Assembly: GCF_009932475.1 (NCBI RefSeq)
Contig: NZ_BJOV01000005.1
Span: forward strand, 1,240,001 to 1,304,000
Length of the DNA stretch: 64,000 bases
Reading direction: 5' to 3'
Origin: Gordonia spumicola
GTDB lineage: Bacteria > Actinomycetota > Actinomycetes > Mycobacteriales > Mycobacteriaceae
Every line of letters begins with the position of its first letter. Positions within the stretch are counted from its first letter, which is position 1. The translations under genes and the position numbers were made by a program. Shown piece after piece: positions 44,294 to 53,421 of the stretch. Under the pieces are notes generated by a model. It was not told the origin of the DNA. It did no database searches and saw only the letters and a program-made list of their open reading frames with translations.

Positions 44294-44910
44294 GCTGGTC
44301 GCTGTGGTGGGCGCTTCTCGGCGCGTGCCTGCTCATCAGCTTCACTCCGGGCGCGGGCGCCGTCAACACGATGACCAATGCGCTGAACGTCGGGTTCCGC
44401 CGATCGATCTGGGGGATCCTCGGCCAGCAGGCCGCATTGCTCATCCAACTGTTGATCGTCGCGGCGGGGTTGGGACTGGTCATCGCCCGGTCGCCGACGG
44501 CGTTCGACGTGATCCGCTACTGCGGCGCCGCGTATCTCGGCTACCTTGGCGTTCGGTTGATCCTCTCGCCTGGGCAGGACGGCGACCTCGACGTGACCGA
44601 CCGGTCGGACGAGAGCGGCGTGTCGATGTTCGTCCGCGGCCTCTGGGTGAACCTGCTGAACCCGAAGGCGATCGTCTTCCTGCTCGCGTTCATCCCGGGT
44701 TTTGTCGCCGCCGACCGTGATCTGCCCACACAGTACGGCGTCATCGGCCTGACGATCGTCGCCGTCGACGTGACGGTCATGTGGCTGTTCTTCGCACTGC
44801 TCGGCCGCATGTTCGCGCGTGTCACCTCGTCGCCGCGATCCCGCCGCCGCCTCGACGTCCTCTTCGGCCTGCTCTTCATCGGCGTCGGCGTCATGCTCGC
44901 GCTCATGTGA
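44290..44910 (+). CDS. LysE/RhtB-family exporter
   Basis: 206 residues, GTG 44290 overlapping the previous stop (GTGA). Six-helix LysE fold with SFTPGAGAVNTMTNALNVGF, AYLGYLGVRLIL and LWVNLLNPKAIVFLLAFIPG. Such proteins export amino acids or small metabolites. Coupled third gene of the OYE operon. Confidence 0.88.
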   Translation: MSWSLWWALLGACLLISFTPGAGAVNTMTNALNVGFRRSIWGILGQQAALLIQLLIVAAGLGLVIARSPTAFDVIRYCGAAYLGYLGVRLILSPGQDGDLDVTDRSDESGVSMFVRGLWVNLLNPKAIVFLLAFIPGFVAADRDLPTQYGVIGLTIVAVDVTVMWLFFALLGRMFARVTSSPRSRRRLDVLFGLLFIGVGVMLALM

Positions 44911-44946
44911 CGCTGCACGGCCGCACGCTTCGACACGCCACCTCGG

Positions 44947-45678
44947 CTACGGCATCTCGACAGTCGCCAGATAGTCCTTGACTTCGGCGTCACGCGCATC
45001 GTCGAGAGCCCGATCGAGGGCGGCGTAGGCGTTCGCCGTCGCCGACGACCTCATCGTCGCGAGGAGATCGGTCACCCACTCGACCTCATCGGGCGTCGAC
45101 GGTATCCACCCCGGCCCCTCACGTCGGACGATCTCGTCCCGTGCCCCCGACATCAGCACGCGCACGGCGTCGGCGAGTCGGTCGGTGAACTCGTGGTGCA
45201 CCACGATCAGCGTGCGCAACTCCATGCCGCGCGCAACGAGTCGCCCGAGGTTCCTCAGGATGTTGTCGTCGACGGCACGCACCCGCGACGACCCGTCGAC
45301 GCGCGTGAGGATTCGCGCGTCGACGAGTGCGTCGAGGGTCTCGGCGTCGACCGGGCCGAGTGCACGCTCCAACTCGTCGTGCGTGATCTCGTCGGGCCGC
45401 CGCTGCGCCCACCGGAGGTCGAGCAGATCCGGAAGATCGAGCGCCTCCGCGACCATTGCACGGGGATTGGTGAGGAACGTCCCGATGTGCTTGAGCGTGA
45501 AGCCATTGCTCAACAGCCGGTTGATCGCCCGCAGATTCGCCAGGTGACGCTCGGTATAGATCGCAACGCGCCCGCGGCGCAGGGGCGCGGGCAGAAGCCC
45601 GCGCTCCTGGTAACCGCGGATGTTGCGCGTAGTGGTGCCGGATGCTCGCGCGAGGTCGTCGATCCGGTACTCGGTCAT
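44947..45678 (-). CDS. MerR-family regulator
   Basis: 243 residues. N-terminal MerR HTH TEYRIDDLARASGTTTRNIR with YQERGLLPAPLRRGRVAIYT, then a long effector domain (YTERHLANLRAINRLLSNGF onward) without SoxR-type cysteines, so it probably senses an organic compound. Last gene of the mymA-like operon, 9 bases after the BVMO. The analogous M. tuberculosis locus is governed by VirS, an AraC-type protein, not a MerR. Confidence 0.87.
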   Translation of the reverse strand: MTEYRIDDLARASGTTTRNIRGYQERGLLPAPLRRGRVAIYTERHLANLRAINRLLSNGFTLKHIGTFLTNPRAMVAEALDLPDLLDLRWAQRRPDEITHDELERALGPVDAETLDALVDARILTRVDGSSRVRAVDDNILRNLGRLVARGMELRTLIVVHHEFTDRLADAVRVLMSGARDEIVRREGPGWIPSTPDEVEWVTDLLATMRSSATANAYAALDRALDDARDAEVKDYLATVEMP

Positions 45679-45687
45679 CGCACGAAC

Positions 45688-47184
45688 CTACCCGGACATC
45701 ACCGGAGTCGCGACGGCCGCCGCGTCGCTGTGCACCAGAATCCGGTAGTCCTGCAGGTCCACCTCACGGAGCTGATTCGCGTATTGAGTCGCGAAGCCGG
45801 GGAACATGGTCGCGTTGAAGCCGTCGTCGGTGAGATACCAGCTCTGGCACCCGGAGTTCCACGTCGTCGACTGGAGCCGACGTTGGATGTCCTCGTTGTA
45901 CTCCGCCTGCACGTCGGCGCGGACGTCGAGTGCCTTCCACCCGTTCGCCTCGACCAGGCCGATCGACTCGGTCAGGTAGTCGATCTGCGCCTCCATGTAG
46001 ACGAGCGCGGAGTTGTGTCCGGGACCCGAGTTCGGTCCGAACGTCACGTACAGGTTGGGGTAGCCCGACACGGCGACACTGCGGTACGCGTACGCGCCGC
46101 CGGACCACTCGTCGGCGAGGACTCGTCCGCCGATGCCGGTGATGGGGAACGGCGTGCCCTGCTTGCCGACCTCGAACCCTGTCGCGAAGACGATGCAATC
46201 GAATCGATGCTCGATGCCTTCGACGGTGCGGATGCCCTTCGGAGCGATCCGCGCGATCGGCCAGGTCACAAGCTTGCAGTTGTCTTGCTGGAGCGCCGGG
46301 TAGTAATCGCTTGTCATCAGCAGTCGCTTGCACCCCGCCGAGAAGTCCGGCGTCAGTTGACGACGCAACCACGGATCCTTGACGGTCAGCCGCAGGTTGA
46401 GCCGGCTGATCGCTTCGACGACGCGCGTGATCGGGCTGTCCCAGACCAGGCCGAGAGCCATCGACTCGTGTCCCCAGTACCAGGCCGACCGCGCGAGGCT
46501 CTGAGCACCGGGAACGTGACGGTAGATCGACTTCGCGAATTCACCCGTCTCGACGTCGATGCGCGGAAGCACCCAGCCCGCGGTGCGTTGGAACACCTTG
46601 ACCGACCCGGCCTGTTTCACGAGGTGAGGAACGATCTGGACGGCGCTGGCACCGGTCCCGACGACGGCGACCTTCTTGCCCGCGAAGTCGTAGTCGTGGT
46701 CCCACCGCGCACTGTGTACGACGTGCCCTTCGTAGTCCTCCAGCCCCTTGATGTCGGGCAGTGACGGGTTCGCGAGCGGACCCGCGGCCATGATCACCGA
46801 TCGTGCACGGACGGCGCGGCGGCGTCCGGCGAACCGGATCGTCCACTCGCCTGCCTTCTCGTCGTATTCGAGACCGGTGACCTCGTGACCGAACTTGATG
46901 TGCCGGGCGACATCGAAGTCGGCGACCATCGAGTCGATGTAGTCGAGGATCTCCGCGCTGCCCGAATAGGTGTGCGACCAGTCGGGGTTCTGCGCGAAAC
47001 TGTACGAGTACAGGCGCGACGGGATGTCACATGCGGCACCAGGGTACGTGTTGTCTCGCCAGGTGCCGCCGACGCGTTCGCCTCGTTCGAAGACGACGAC
47101 GTCGTCGATGCCCTTCTGTTTCAGGCGGATAGTGGCGCCGATGCCCGCGAACCCCGCGCCGATGACTGCAACTGCGATGCTCAT
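45688..47184 (-). CDS. Flavin-containing Baeyer-Villiger monooxygenase (MymA/EthA-like)
   Basis: 498 residues. FAD motif VIGAGFAGIGATIRLKQKGI, second nucleotide motif VAVVGTGASAVQIVPHLVKQ, and the BVMO fingerprint YEGHVVHSARWDHDYD (F/Y-x-G-x3-H-x3-W with Asp in place of Pro). The C-terminal half contains the usual GRVLADEWSGGAYAYRSVAV and FGPNSGPGHNSALVYMEAQI. M. tuberculosis MymA (Rv3083) and EthA have the same length. Oxidises ketones or S/N compounds; natural substrate unknown. Confidence 0.92.
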   Translation of the reverse strand: MSIAVAVIGAGFAGIGATIRLKQKGIDDVVVFERGERVGGTWRDNTYPGAACDIPSRLYSYSFAQNPDWSHTYSGSAEILDYIDSMVADFDVARHIKFGHEVTGLEYDEKAGEWTIRFAGRRRAVRARSVIMAAGPLANPSLPDIKGLEDYEGHVVHSARWDHDYDFAGKKVAVVGTGASAVQIVPHLVKQAGSVKVFQRTAGWVLPRIDVETGEFAKSIYRHVPGAQSLARSAWYWGHESMALGLVWDSPITRVVEAISRLNLRLTVKDPWLRRQLTPDFSAGCKRLLMTSDYYPALQQDNCKLVTWPIARIAPKGIRTVEGIEHRFDCIVFATGFEVGKQGTPFPITGIGGRVLADEWSGGAYAYRSVAVSGYPNLYVTFGPNSGPGHNSALVYMEAQIDYLTESIGLVEANGWKALDVRADVQAEYNEDIQRRLQSTTWNSGCQSWYLTDDGFNATMFPGFATQYANQLREVDLQDYRILVHSDAAAVATPVMSG

Positions 47185-47197
47185 GTCTCTGTCGTCC

Positions 47198-48121
47198 TCA
47201 GGCGGCCGGCTCGTAGGTGAGTTCCTGCGACCACGACGGTGTGCGGTGCACGAGGTCGAACGGGATGTACGACGTCACCTTGACAAGCGAATCGGCGACG
47301 AGGTGATAGGGAACGTTCTTCCGGTCGATCACCCAGCTGCCGTGCATCGCGACCACCTGGAACATAGGGAGCCGGCGCACGTACTCGGACCGCTCGCCGA
47401 CCGCACGGTACTTCCGCATCGCACCGTAGAGCTTCTCCTCGTCGACGCCCATCGCCACGATGTTGTCGCGCATCTTGTTGAGCAGCGGCATGTAGCTGAG
47501 GAAGCCGACCATGAGCGACGGCTTCACCCAGCCGCCGACGAAGTCGGCTGTGCGCTTGCGGAGATCGGCATGGCCGAGGATCTCCATGACTTCGTAGTCG
47601 ACGGCGAGGTGACGTGACTCGTCCGAGTTGATGTGACGGAACACCTCCTGGGCCACCGGGTCCTTGACCTCATCGGTGATGAACTTGATGAGCGCACCGT
47701 CGAGAGCCACCTCCAGCATCGGAATCACGGTGCCGAGGAACGACAGCGACATTCCGTCCGAGTACTTGTCCAGCCAGTTGATGATGAGCTGCACATTGAC
47801 GTTCGGTGACGGGATCTCGTCGTTCTCGAGCATTCCCCACCGACGCATCAGGGCGAGCTCCGCGTTCGCGTGCTTCTGCTCCTCGGCGTGGAAGTGCTCG
47901 TAGATCGACTTCAAAGTCGGGGTCGGGGCCTTCTTCGCCATCGCGGCGAAACCGCGGGCGCCGACGTTCTCGATCCACATGAGGTCCGAGAGAAACGGCT
48001 TGAGCTTGGCGTGGAGCTCCGGCTCGATGAGTTCCGCGCCCGGCGCGTCCCAGTCGATGTCGGCGAGCGCCCACTGACGGTTCTTGATCATCGCAAGCAT
48101 GCGATCGAGGTCCATTGCCAT
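47198..48121 (-). CDS. Ferritin-like diiron protein
   Basis: 307 residues. Helical core with two EExxH-type motifs, SIYEHFHAEEQKHANAELAL and VFRHINSDESRHLAVDYEVM, flanked by other Glu ligands. It resembles uncharacterised actinobacterial diiron 'reductase/oxygenase' proteins. It lies between the SDR and the BVMO (13 bases to the BVMO start). This gene is not a member of the M. tuberculosis mymA operon as I know it, so it may add an oxygenation step. Confidence 0.75.
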   Translation of the reverse strand: MAMDLDRMLAMIKNRQWALADIDWDAPGAELIEPELHAKLKPFLSDLMWIENVGARGFAAMAKKAPTPTLKSIYEHFHAEEQKHANAELALMRRWGMLENDEIPSPNVNVQLIINWLDKYSDGMSLSFLGTVIPMLEVALDGALIKFITDEVKDPVAQEVFRHINSDESRHLAVDYEVMEILGHADLRKRTADFVGGWVKPSLMVGFLSYMPLLNKMRDNIVAMGVDEEKLYGAMRKYRAVGERSEYVRRLPMFQVVAMHGSWVIDRKNVPYHLVADSLVKVTSYIPFDLVHRTPSWSQELTYEPAA

Positions 48122-48155
48122 GATTCGTGTCCTTTGAAGTAGTGGTGACCGAGTG

Positions 48156-49040
48156 TCAGCGGTGATCGACGGGTTCGGATGCGTCGGTCTCGAGCGGCGC
48201 GATCCGGCCGAGGAGACCCGCGCCCCAGGTGTAGACGCCGGGGAGATGACGTTTCAGATGCCAGATGACGGTGGCATCCAACTGCGGAACCACGTAGAGA
48301 CGGCCGAGATCGTTGGCGTCGAGGGTGGCGGACGCGACGCTCTCGGGTGAGACGCCGGTGAGTTCCATGAGCCGACCCGCGAGGCCCTGGCCGGCATCGG
48401 TGATCCGGCCGTCACGTGCGACATTGGTCTTGACGAACGTCGGGCACAGGACGGTGACGTTCACCCCGCTGCCGCTCATCTCGGCTGCGAGGGTCTCCGA
48501 CAGCGACATGACGCCGGCCTTGCCGACGTTGTACGGCCCCATCGCGGGGGCCGCGGCGAATCCCGCCGCCGACGCGACGTTGATGATGCCGCCGTGTCCG
48601 GTGCCGCGCAGCATCGGAGCGAACGTCTCGCACCCGTGGATCACGCCCCACAGGTTGATCCCGAGTGCCCAATTCCAGTCGTCCATGCCGACCGCGCCGA
48701 CGGCTTTGCCGCCGATCCCGACGCCCGCATTGTTGACGACGAGGGTGGGCGGCCCGTCGAACTCCCTGACGGCGAGGTCGGCGAGCTTCGCCACGTCATC
48801 GCGAATCGACACGTCGCAGACCGCGGCGACGGCCCGGCCACCGCTGCCGGTGATCGCCCGGACGGTGTCGTCCGCGCGCGATCCGTCGATGTCGGCGCAC
48901 ACCACGTGCCCACCCCGACGCGCGAGTTCGAGCGCGAACGCGCGCCCGATCCCACTGCCCGCGCCGGTGACGACCGCCTTCGCGTCGTGGCTGCGCCGGT
49001 TGCGCACCAGGGTGGACAGGACCGAGTCGATGCCGAACAT
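48156..49040 (-). CDS. Short-chain dehydrogenase (SadH/Rv3085-like)
   Basis: 294 residues. KAVVTGAGSGIGRAFALELA, VNNAGVGIGGKAVGAVGMDD, catalytic AMGPYNVGKAGVMSLSETLA, and a long C-terminal tail typical of Rv3085-like SDRs. The start overlaps the stop of the esterase gene by one base (TGATG). In M. tuberculosis Rv3085 sits in the mymA operon beside lipR, as here. Confidence 0.88.
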   Translation of the reverse strand: MFGIDSVLSTLVRNRRSHDAKAVVTGAGSGIGRAFALELARRGGHVVCADIDGSRADDTVRAITGSGGRAVAAVCDVSIRDDVAKLADLAVREFDGPPTLVVNNAGVGIGGKAVGAVGMDDWNWALGINLWGVIHGCETFAPMLRGTGHGGIINVASAAGFAAAPAMGPYNVGKAGVMSLSETLAAEMSGSGVNVTVLCPTFVKTNVARDGRITDAGQGLAGRLMELTGVSPESVASATLDANDLGRLYVVPQLDATVIWHLKRHLPGVYTWGAGLLGRIAPLETDASEPVDHR

Positions 49041-50038
49041 CAGGCGACTCCTTCGTTCTCATTGGGGATGGCTGTGCTGGTGGCAAGCGCGTCGGCGACG
49101 AAGTCGCGAATCCGCAGGAGGGCGGCGTCGGCGTCGGGGGTCAGTCGGGGCAGCGCCTGGAATACGTGCATCTGGCCCGGCCACACTTCGAGGTCGGCGC
49201 GGCCGCCGTACGCGCTCACCTGACTGGCGAAATGCCGCGAGTCGGCCGACAGCATCTCCGCTCCGCCGGCCTGGATCAGCATCGGCGGGGCGTCGGCCGC
49301 GGCGTGGTAGTCGAGGGCGAGCCTGCGGTCGGACAGGTCGGCGTCGCGTGTGTAGAGATCGACCAGGCGTCGTGCGGCGGCGGCGGTGATCATCGGGTCG
49401 CGCCGACGGCGTTCCTGCTGTGCGGACAATCCGAATGTCAGGTCGACGACCGGCGACAGCAGGACCGCGGCGGCAGGCCCCGGCTCACCGTCGGCGGCCC
49501 TGTTGAGCACAAACGCTCCGGTCAAATGCCCACCCGCGGAATCGCCCGCGACGATCAGGTTCTCCGGTTCGTATCCGCGGTCGAGCATCCACTGCCAGGC
49601 GGCGTCGACATCGTCGGCGGCTGCCGGGAATCGATGCTCGGGCGCGAGGCGGTAGTCGGGCACGAAACACGGCAGGCCGAGCACGGCCGAGAGTCGGGCG
49701 ACGAAGCTGCGGTGCGTGCCCGGCGAGCACATCATGTAGGCGCTGCCGTGGAGGTAGAGGACCGCGGTTTCGCTGCGGCGGTCGACGCCGGCCCCGTACA
49801 CCCATTCGCCCACCACGCCGCCGTCCCGAACCTGGACCACGGAGGCTCCCCTGGGCATCCGACCGGCGGCACCCATGAGCGCGGCGATCAGGCCGCGCGA
49901 CACGGCGACACCCGCCGTGCTGGTTCCGATGAATCCGGTCACGGAGCCGACGCCGACTCGAGTGATCAGTGCGTTCAGTCGGGTACGTGCCGCCGCTCTA
50001 GCGGGCACCCGTGGCGCGGGCGCGGTGAGTTCAACCAT
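49040..50038 (-). CDS. LipR-like carboxylesterase (HSL family)
   Basis: 332 residues from ATG 50038 (MVELTAPAPRVPARAAARTR). TAVLYLHGSAYMMCSPGTHR (HGS instead of HGGG), VPDYRLAPEHRFPAAADDVD, nucleophile VAGDSAGGHLTGAFVLN (Ser about 180), His in WPGQMHVFQALP. It matches LipR (Rv3084) in place and type. A longer frame to 50200 would swallow the operator at 50059-50080, so it was rejected. First gene of the operon. Confidence 0.88.
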   Translation of the reverse strand: MVELTAPAPRVPARAAARTRLNALITRVGVGSVTGFIGTSTAGVAVSRGLIAALMGAAGRMPRGASVVQVRDGGVVGEWVYGAGVDRRSETAVLYLHGSAYMMCSPGTHRSFVARLSAVLGLPCFVPDYRLAPEHRFPAAADDVDAAWQWMLDRGYEPENLIVAGDSAGGHLTGAFVLNRAADGEPGPAAAVLLSPVVDLTFGLSAQQERRRRDPMITAAAARRLVDLYTRDADLSDRRLALDYHAAADAPPMLIQAGGAEMLSADSRHFASQVSAYGGRADLEVWPGQMHVFQALPRLTPDADAALLRIRDFVADALATSTAIPNENEGVA

Positions 50039-50058
50039 TTTTCGATGACACCACCAAC

Positions 50059-50080
50059 AGTGCCATTTGTCAATGGCACT
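50059..50080. promoter_or_regulatory. Operator of the mymA-like operon
   Basis: Perfect inverted repeat AGTGCCATT (50059-50067), 4-base spacer, AATGGCACT (50072-50080). The minus-strand TTGACA (50073-50068) lies inside it, and a second TTGACA occurs at 50094-50089. It starts 21 bases before the esterase gene and may also affect the divergent nfeD gene. Confidence 0.65.
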
Positions 50081-50175
50081 ATTAGCGATGTCAACGGTGT
50101 CGTTCGTGCGGACGGCTCCGAACGTCCGATGTGCGAGAATGAGGTCACGCGAAACACCTAGCGGATTGGGGTGCC

Positions 50176-50697
50176 GTGCTCGGAATCGTCTTACTCGCAA
50201 TAGGTCTCGTCGGCTTAGTGCTCACATTGCTCTCGCTCATCGGATTCGAGTTCGCGCAGGTCGACGTTCACGTGGGCGATTCCGGCGCGGGACTGCTGTC
50301 CGTCGTGACACCGTTCCTCACCGGCTTCGGACTCCTCGCGGGCGGCCTGCTCACTTTCGGTCACACATCGACGCTGATCGCGCTCGCCGCGGGAATCGCC
50401 ACCGGCGTCGTCCTGTCGGGCGTCGCACTGCTCATCCTCGGTTACCTCGTCGACTCGGAGGAAGAGCTGCCCTCGTTCGACCTGATCGGCTCCACCGTCC
50501 GGATCGTCGAACCGGTGTCCGACGGCCGACTCGGCACCGCCGAGGTGTCGACGCCACTCGGCACCAGGCAGATCACCGTGCGGTCGACCGAACAGCTGCC
50601 CCACAACGCACGCGCCGTCGTCCTGGAGAAGGCGGACGGCCGCGAGGTCTTCATCGTCTCGCCGATAACGTTCGGCGACCATCCGGAAGGGAATTGA
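50176..50697 (+). CDS. NfeD-like membrane protein
   Basis: 173 residues, GTG 50176. Three to four N-terminal helices followed by an OB-fold domain (about 98-165: DLIGSTVRIVEPVSDGRLGT, GTRQITVRSTEQLPHNARAV). This is the short NfeD form, which is usually encoded next to a flotillin/SPFH protein, as here 7 bases downstream. Thought to take part in membrane microdomains or membrane-protein quality control. Confidence 0.85.
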   Translation: MLGIVLLAIGLVGLVLTLLSLIGFEFAQVDVHVGDSGAGLLSVVTPFLTGFGLLAGGLLTFGHTSTLIALAAGIATGVVLSGVALLILGYLVDSEEELPSFDLIGSTVRIVEPVSDGRLGTAEVSTPLGTRQITVRSTEQLPHNARAVVLEKADGREVFIVSPITFGDHPEGN

Positions 50698-50704
50698 TAC
50701 ACCC

Positions 50705-51982
50705 ATGACCACCGTCATCTGGGCTGTCGCAGCCGTCGTGGTGTTGCTCGTCCTCGTCGTCCTACTGCTCCTGTCCCGCTACCGGGTGCCGGGGGCCGAA
50801 GAGGCGTTCATCGTCACCGGCACCGGCAAGGGCCATCAAGGCAAGGTGTACCGGGGCACCGGAACGTTCGTGCTGCCGGTCGTGCAGCGTGCGACGCGGG
50901 TGCAGCTCTCGTCGATCAAGGCCGACCTCGACACGTCGACCCCCGCCAACGACGGCATCGAACTCAAGGTCCGCGGCGTCGCCGTCGTCAAGGTCGGCGA
51001 CACGCCCGAGGACATCCTGAAGGCCGGTCCCCGCTTCGGCGACGACCTCGAACGCGTCAAGGCGCTGGTGACCGAGCAGCTGTCCGGCGAACTCCGGTCG
51101 ATCGTCGGCACCATGACCGCGAAGAGCATTCTCGTCGACCGCCAGCAGCTCGTCGACCAGGTCGCTCAGTCGATCAAGGAGATCCTCGGCAACCAGGGTC
51201 TGCTGCTCGACAGCTTCTCCATCAACGACGTCCAGGACTCCGACGGCCAGTACTTCAGCGACCTCGCGGCCAAGGAGCGTTCGGATCAGGCTGCGATCGC
51301 CGCACAGTCGCGCGCCGAGGCGCACCGCGTCGCCGAGCAGAGCCGGATCAAGAACGAGCAGGCGATCATCGAGCAGCAGCGCGAGCTCGACATCCAGCGC
51401 GAAGCCGCACGTCAAGCCACCGACCGCGCCGCGGCCGAGGCCGACTCTGTGCGTCCGCTCGTCGAGGCCGAACGCCGCCGGATCCAGGTGGAGAAGGACA
51501 ACGAGGTGGCCGAGCAGTCGGCTCGCCTGCGCGACACTCAGCTCGACGCCGAGGTGCGTCGTCCCGCCGAGGCCGAGCTGTATGCGGCCCAGCAGCGCGC
51601 GGAGGCACGCAAAGCGGAGATCACCGCGGAGGCCGAGGCCAAGGCGGCGGGCATCCGCATCACCGGCGAGGCCGAAGCCGAGGCTCTCGAGAAGCGCGCC
51701 GACGCCCTCGGCAAGCTCGACAAGGTCGGCCAGCTCGAACTCGTCCTGTCCAAGTTGCCCGACATCGTCCGCGCGGCGTCGGAGCCGTTGGCCGACTCGA
51801 ACATCACGCTCGTCGGCGATTCGGTGAGCCCACTGACGCGCAGCGCGGGCGCCGGTGTGGCGAGCACGCTCGAGGTGATCCGTTCCACCACCGGTATCGA
51901 CGTGGCCGGAATGCTCGCCGACCTCGGCGCATCCGGGACGTCCGCCGCCGACACGGCCGCGCACGACACCATCACCGGCTAA
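50705..51982 (+). CDS. Flotillin-family (SPFH) protein
   Basis: 425 residues. N-terminal membrane segment (VVVLLVLVVLLLLSRYRVPG), SPFH/Band-7 domain at about 30-200, then a long Ala/Glu-rich coiled coil (ARQATDRAAAEADSVRPLVE, KAEITAEAEAKAAGIRITGE) and a C-terminal tail. Matches actinobacterial flotillins, scaffolds of membrane microdomains. Partner of the NfeD-like gene. Confidence 0.9.
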   Translation: MTTVIWAVAAVVVLLVLVVLLLLSRYRVPGAEEAFIVTGTGKGHQGKVYRGTGTFVLPVVQRATRVQLSSIKADLDTSTPANDGIELKVRGVAVVKVGDTPEDILKAGPRFGDDLERVKALVTEQLSGELRSIVGTMTAKSILVDRQQLVDQVAQSIKEILGNQGLLLDSFSINDVQDSDGQYFSDLAAKERSDQAAIAAQSRAEAHRVAEQSRIKNEQAIIEQQRELDIQREAARQATDRAAAEADSVRPLVEAERRRIQVEKDNEVAEQSARLRDTQLDAEVRRPAEAELYAAQQRAEARKAEITAEAEAKAAGIRITGEAEAEALEKRADALGKLDKVGQLELVLSKLPDIVRAASEPLADSNITLVGDSVSPLTRSAGAGVASTLEVIRSTTGIDVAGMLADLGASGTSAADTAAHDTITG

Positions 51983-51991
51983 CGTCACGAT

Positions 51992-52807
51992 GTGACCAGA
52001 CACCGCCGCACACGCAGACTCTCCATCGCACTCGTCATAGGAGGCCTCGCTGCGGCGGTGTTCTCACCTCCCGCACACGCGGACTGGTCCCGGCCGTCGG
52101 TGTCGGACCACTTCACCCCGATCTACAACGAGGGTCTCGCGACCGACAGACACGGCTTCCTCCATCCGCGCGGATGGCTGTCGATCCGACCGGAGCTGGC
52201 CGCGCAAGGCTGGACGCACATCGGCGACCAGGACATCCACGGCGGATACACCTACGACGTGTACGAGGACCTCGACGCCGGACGCAAACTGTTCACGATC
52301 ACGTCGCCGACCGGACGTTTCACCCGCTACGACCATGTGCTCGAACCGGGCGAACGGGCGAACAACTCGTTCGTCACCGTCGACCCGACGGGCGAGCACC
52401 TCGTCAACGGCGAGTGGTTCGTGATGAAACGCCTGCTCGTCTTCGACAACCCGAAGGGCGAGCCGTCGGGCTCGACCATCCCGATCGCGGGTGAGATCCG
52501 CCTCGACAAGCCGCTGGAGAACGTCCAGAGCTGCGACTTCGTCACCGCCGAGCGGCTCGCCTGCGCCGTCGACGAACCGGTGAACCGCGTGGTGTCGGTG
52601 ACGCTGTCGGCTCCGGTCGGATCGGCGAAGGTCGTCGACGCCACGGTCACTCCCGAGTTCGACCTCCCCAAGCGCAGCGTGTGCACGGGAACCTACGAGT
52701 CCGAGGGCATCGACTACGACACTCGTCGACGAGTGCTGAGCGTCGCGATGATCAACCCGAGCCCGTGCTTCGTCGGGACGAAGGTGTTCCGCTACCGCGC
52801 CAAGTGA
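51992..52807 (+). CDS. Secreted protein of unknown function
   Basis: 271 residues, GTG start. Arg-rich signal peptide (TRHRRTRRLSIALVIGGLAA, cleaved near AHA-DWSRP). The mature protein has four Cys (SCDFVTAERLACAVD, SVCTGTYESEG, NPSPCFVG) likely in two disulfides, and a beta-rich sequence. Nine bases after the flotillin gene, so possibly co-transcribed. Its 3' end overlaps the convergent PPOX gene by 16 bases. Confidence 0.75.
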   Translation: MTRHRRTRRLSIALVIGGLAAAVFSPPAHADWSRPSVSDHFTPIYNEGLATDRHGFLHPRGWLSIRPELAAQGWTHIGDQDIHGGYTYDVYEDLDAGRKLFTITSPTGRFTRYDHVLEPGERANNSFVTVDPTGEHLVNGEWFVMKRLLVFDNPKGEPSGSTIPIAGEIRLDKPLENVQSCDFVTAERLACAVDEPVNRVVSVTLSAPVGSAKVVDATVTPEFDLPKRSVCTGTYESEGIDYDTRRRVLSVAMINPSPCFVGTKVFRYRAK

Positions 52808-53406
52808 CGCACCGACTCCGGGATCACGGTCCCGGTGTCGGTGATCGGCTCGTCGTACACGGTCCGCATCGGGACCACACCCGTCCACCCGTCCGTCTCG
52901 ACGCCCGCGCCGCCGCTTCTCGACTTCGCGATCCACTTGCCGTCGACGATCGGGAGGCGGAGCGCGATCGTCGCGGCGACCTCCTTCTTCGTGATCGGCG
53001 CCGTCTCCGCCGACCGCCCGGGGATGATCCTGTCGGTCAACGCGGTGAGCGCGGCCGTCGGATCGTCGACGGTCTCGAGCACACCCCGGACGACGACGGC
53101 GCGATAGTTCACCGAGTGGTCGAACAACGTGTCGGAGACGACGAGCCCGTCGACGGTGAACGCCGTCAGCGTGACCGCGGCCCCGGCCGCGACGTGCCGG
53201 AGCATCCCGGCGCCCGTCGACCCGTGGACGATGACGTCGTCACCGACCCGCGCGAACACCAGCGGCACCGACCACGGCCACCCGTCGACGACCGTCGACA
53301 GGGTCGCGACCAACGCCTCGTCGAGGACTTCGTCGAGCAGGGCCCGGTCGCCGCCGCGGCCGGGGTATCGCGTCAGACTGTGCAGCGCAGAGGGTTCGGC
53401 GTTCAT
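52792..53406 (-). CDS. Pyridoxamine 5'-phosphate oxidase-family protein
   Basis: 204 residues from ATG 53406 (MNAEPSALHSLTRYPGRGGD). FMN/F420-binding split-barrel features: VATLSTVVDGWPWSVPLVFA, SVNYRAVVVRGVLETVDDPT and WTGVVPMRTVYDEPITD. The family includes FMN, F420 and haem binders; ligand here unknown. Divergent from the AhpD-like gene with only 15 bases between start codons. Confidence 0.83.
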   Translation of the reverse strand: MNAEPSALHSLTRYPGRGGDRALLDEVLDEALVATLSTVVDGWPWSVPLVFARVGDDVIVHGSTGAGMLRHVAAGAAVTLTAFTVDGLVVSDTLFDHSVNYRAVVVRGVLETVDDPTAALTALTDRIIPGRSAETAPITKKEVAATIALRLPIVDGKWIAKSRSGGAGVETDGWTGVVPMRTVYDEPITDTGTVIPESVRHLAR

Positions 53407-53421
53407 GTGTACGTTTGTGCC

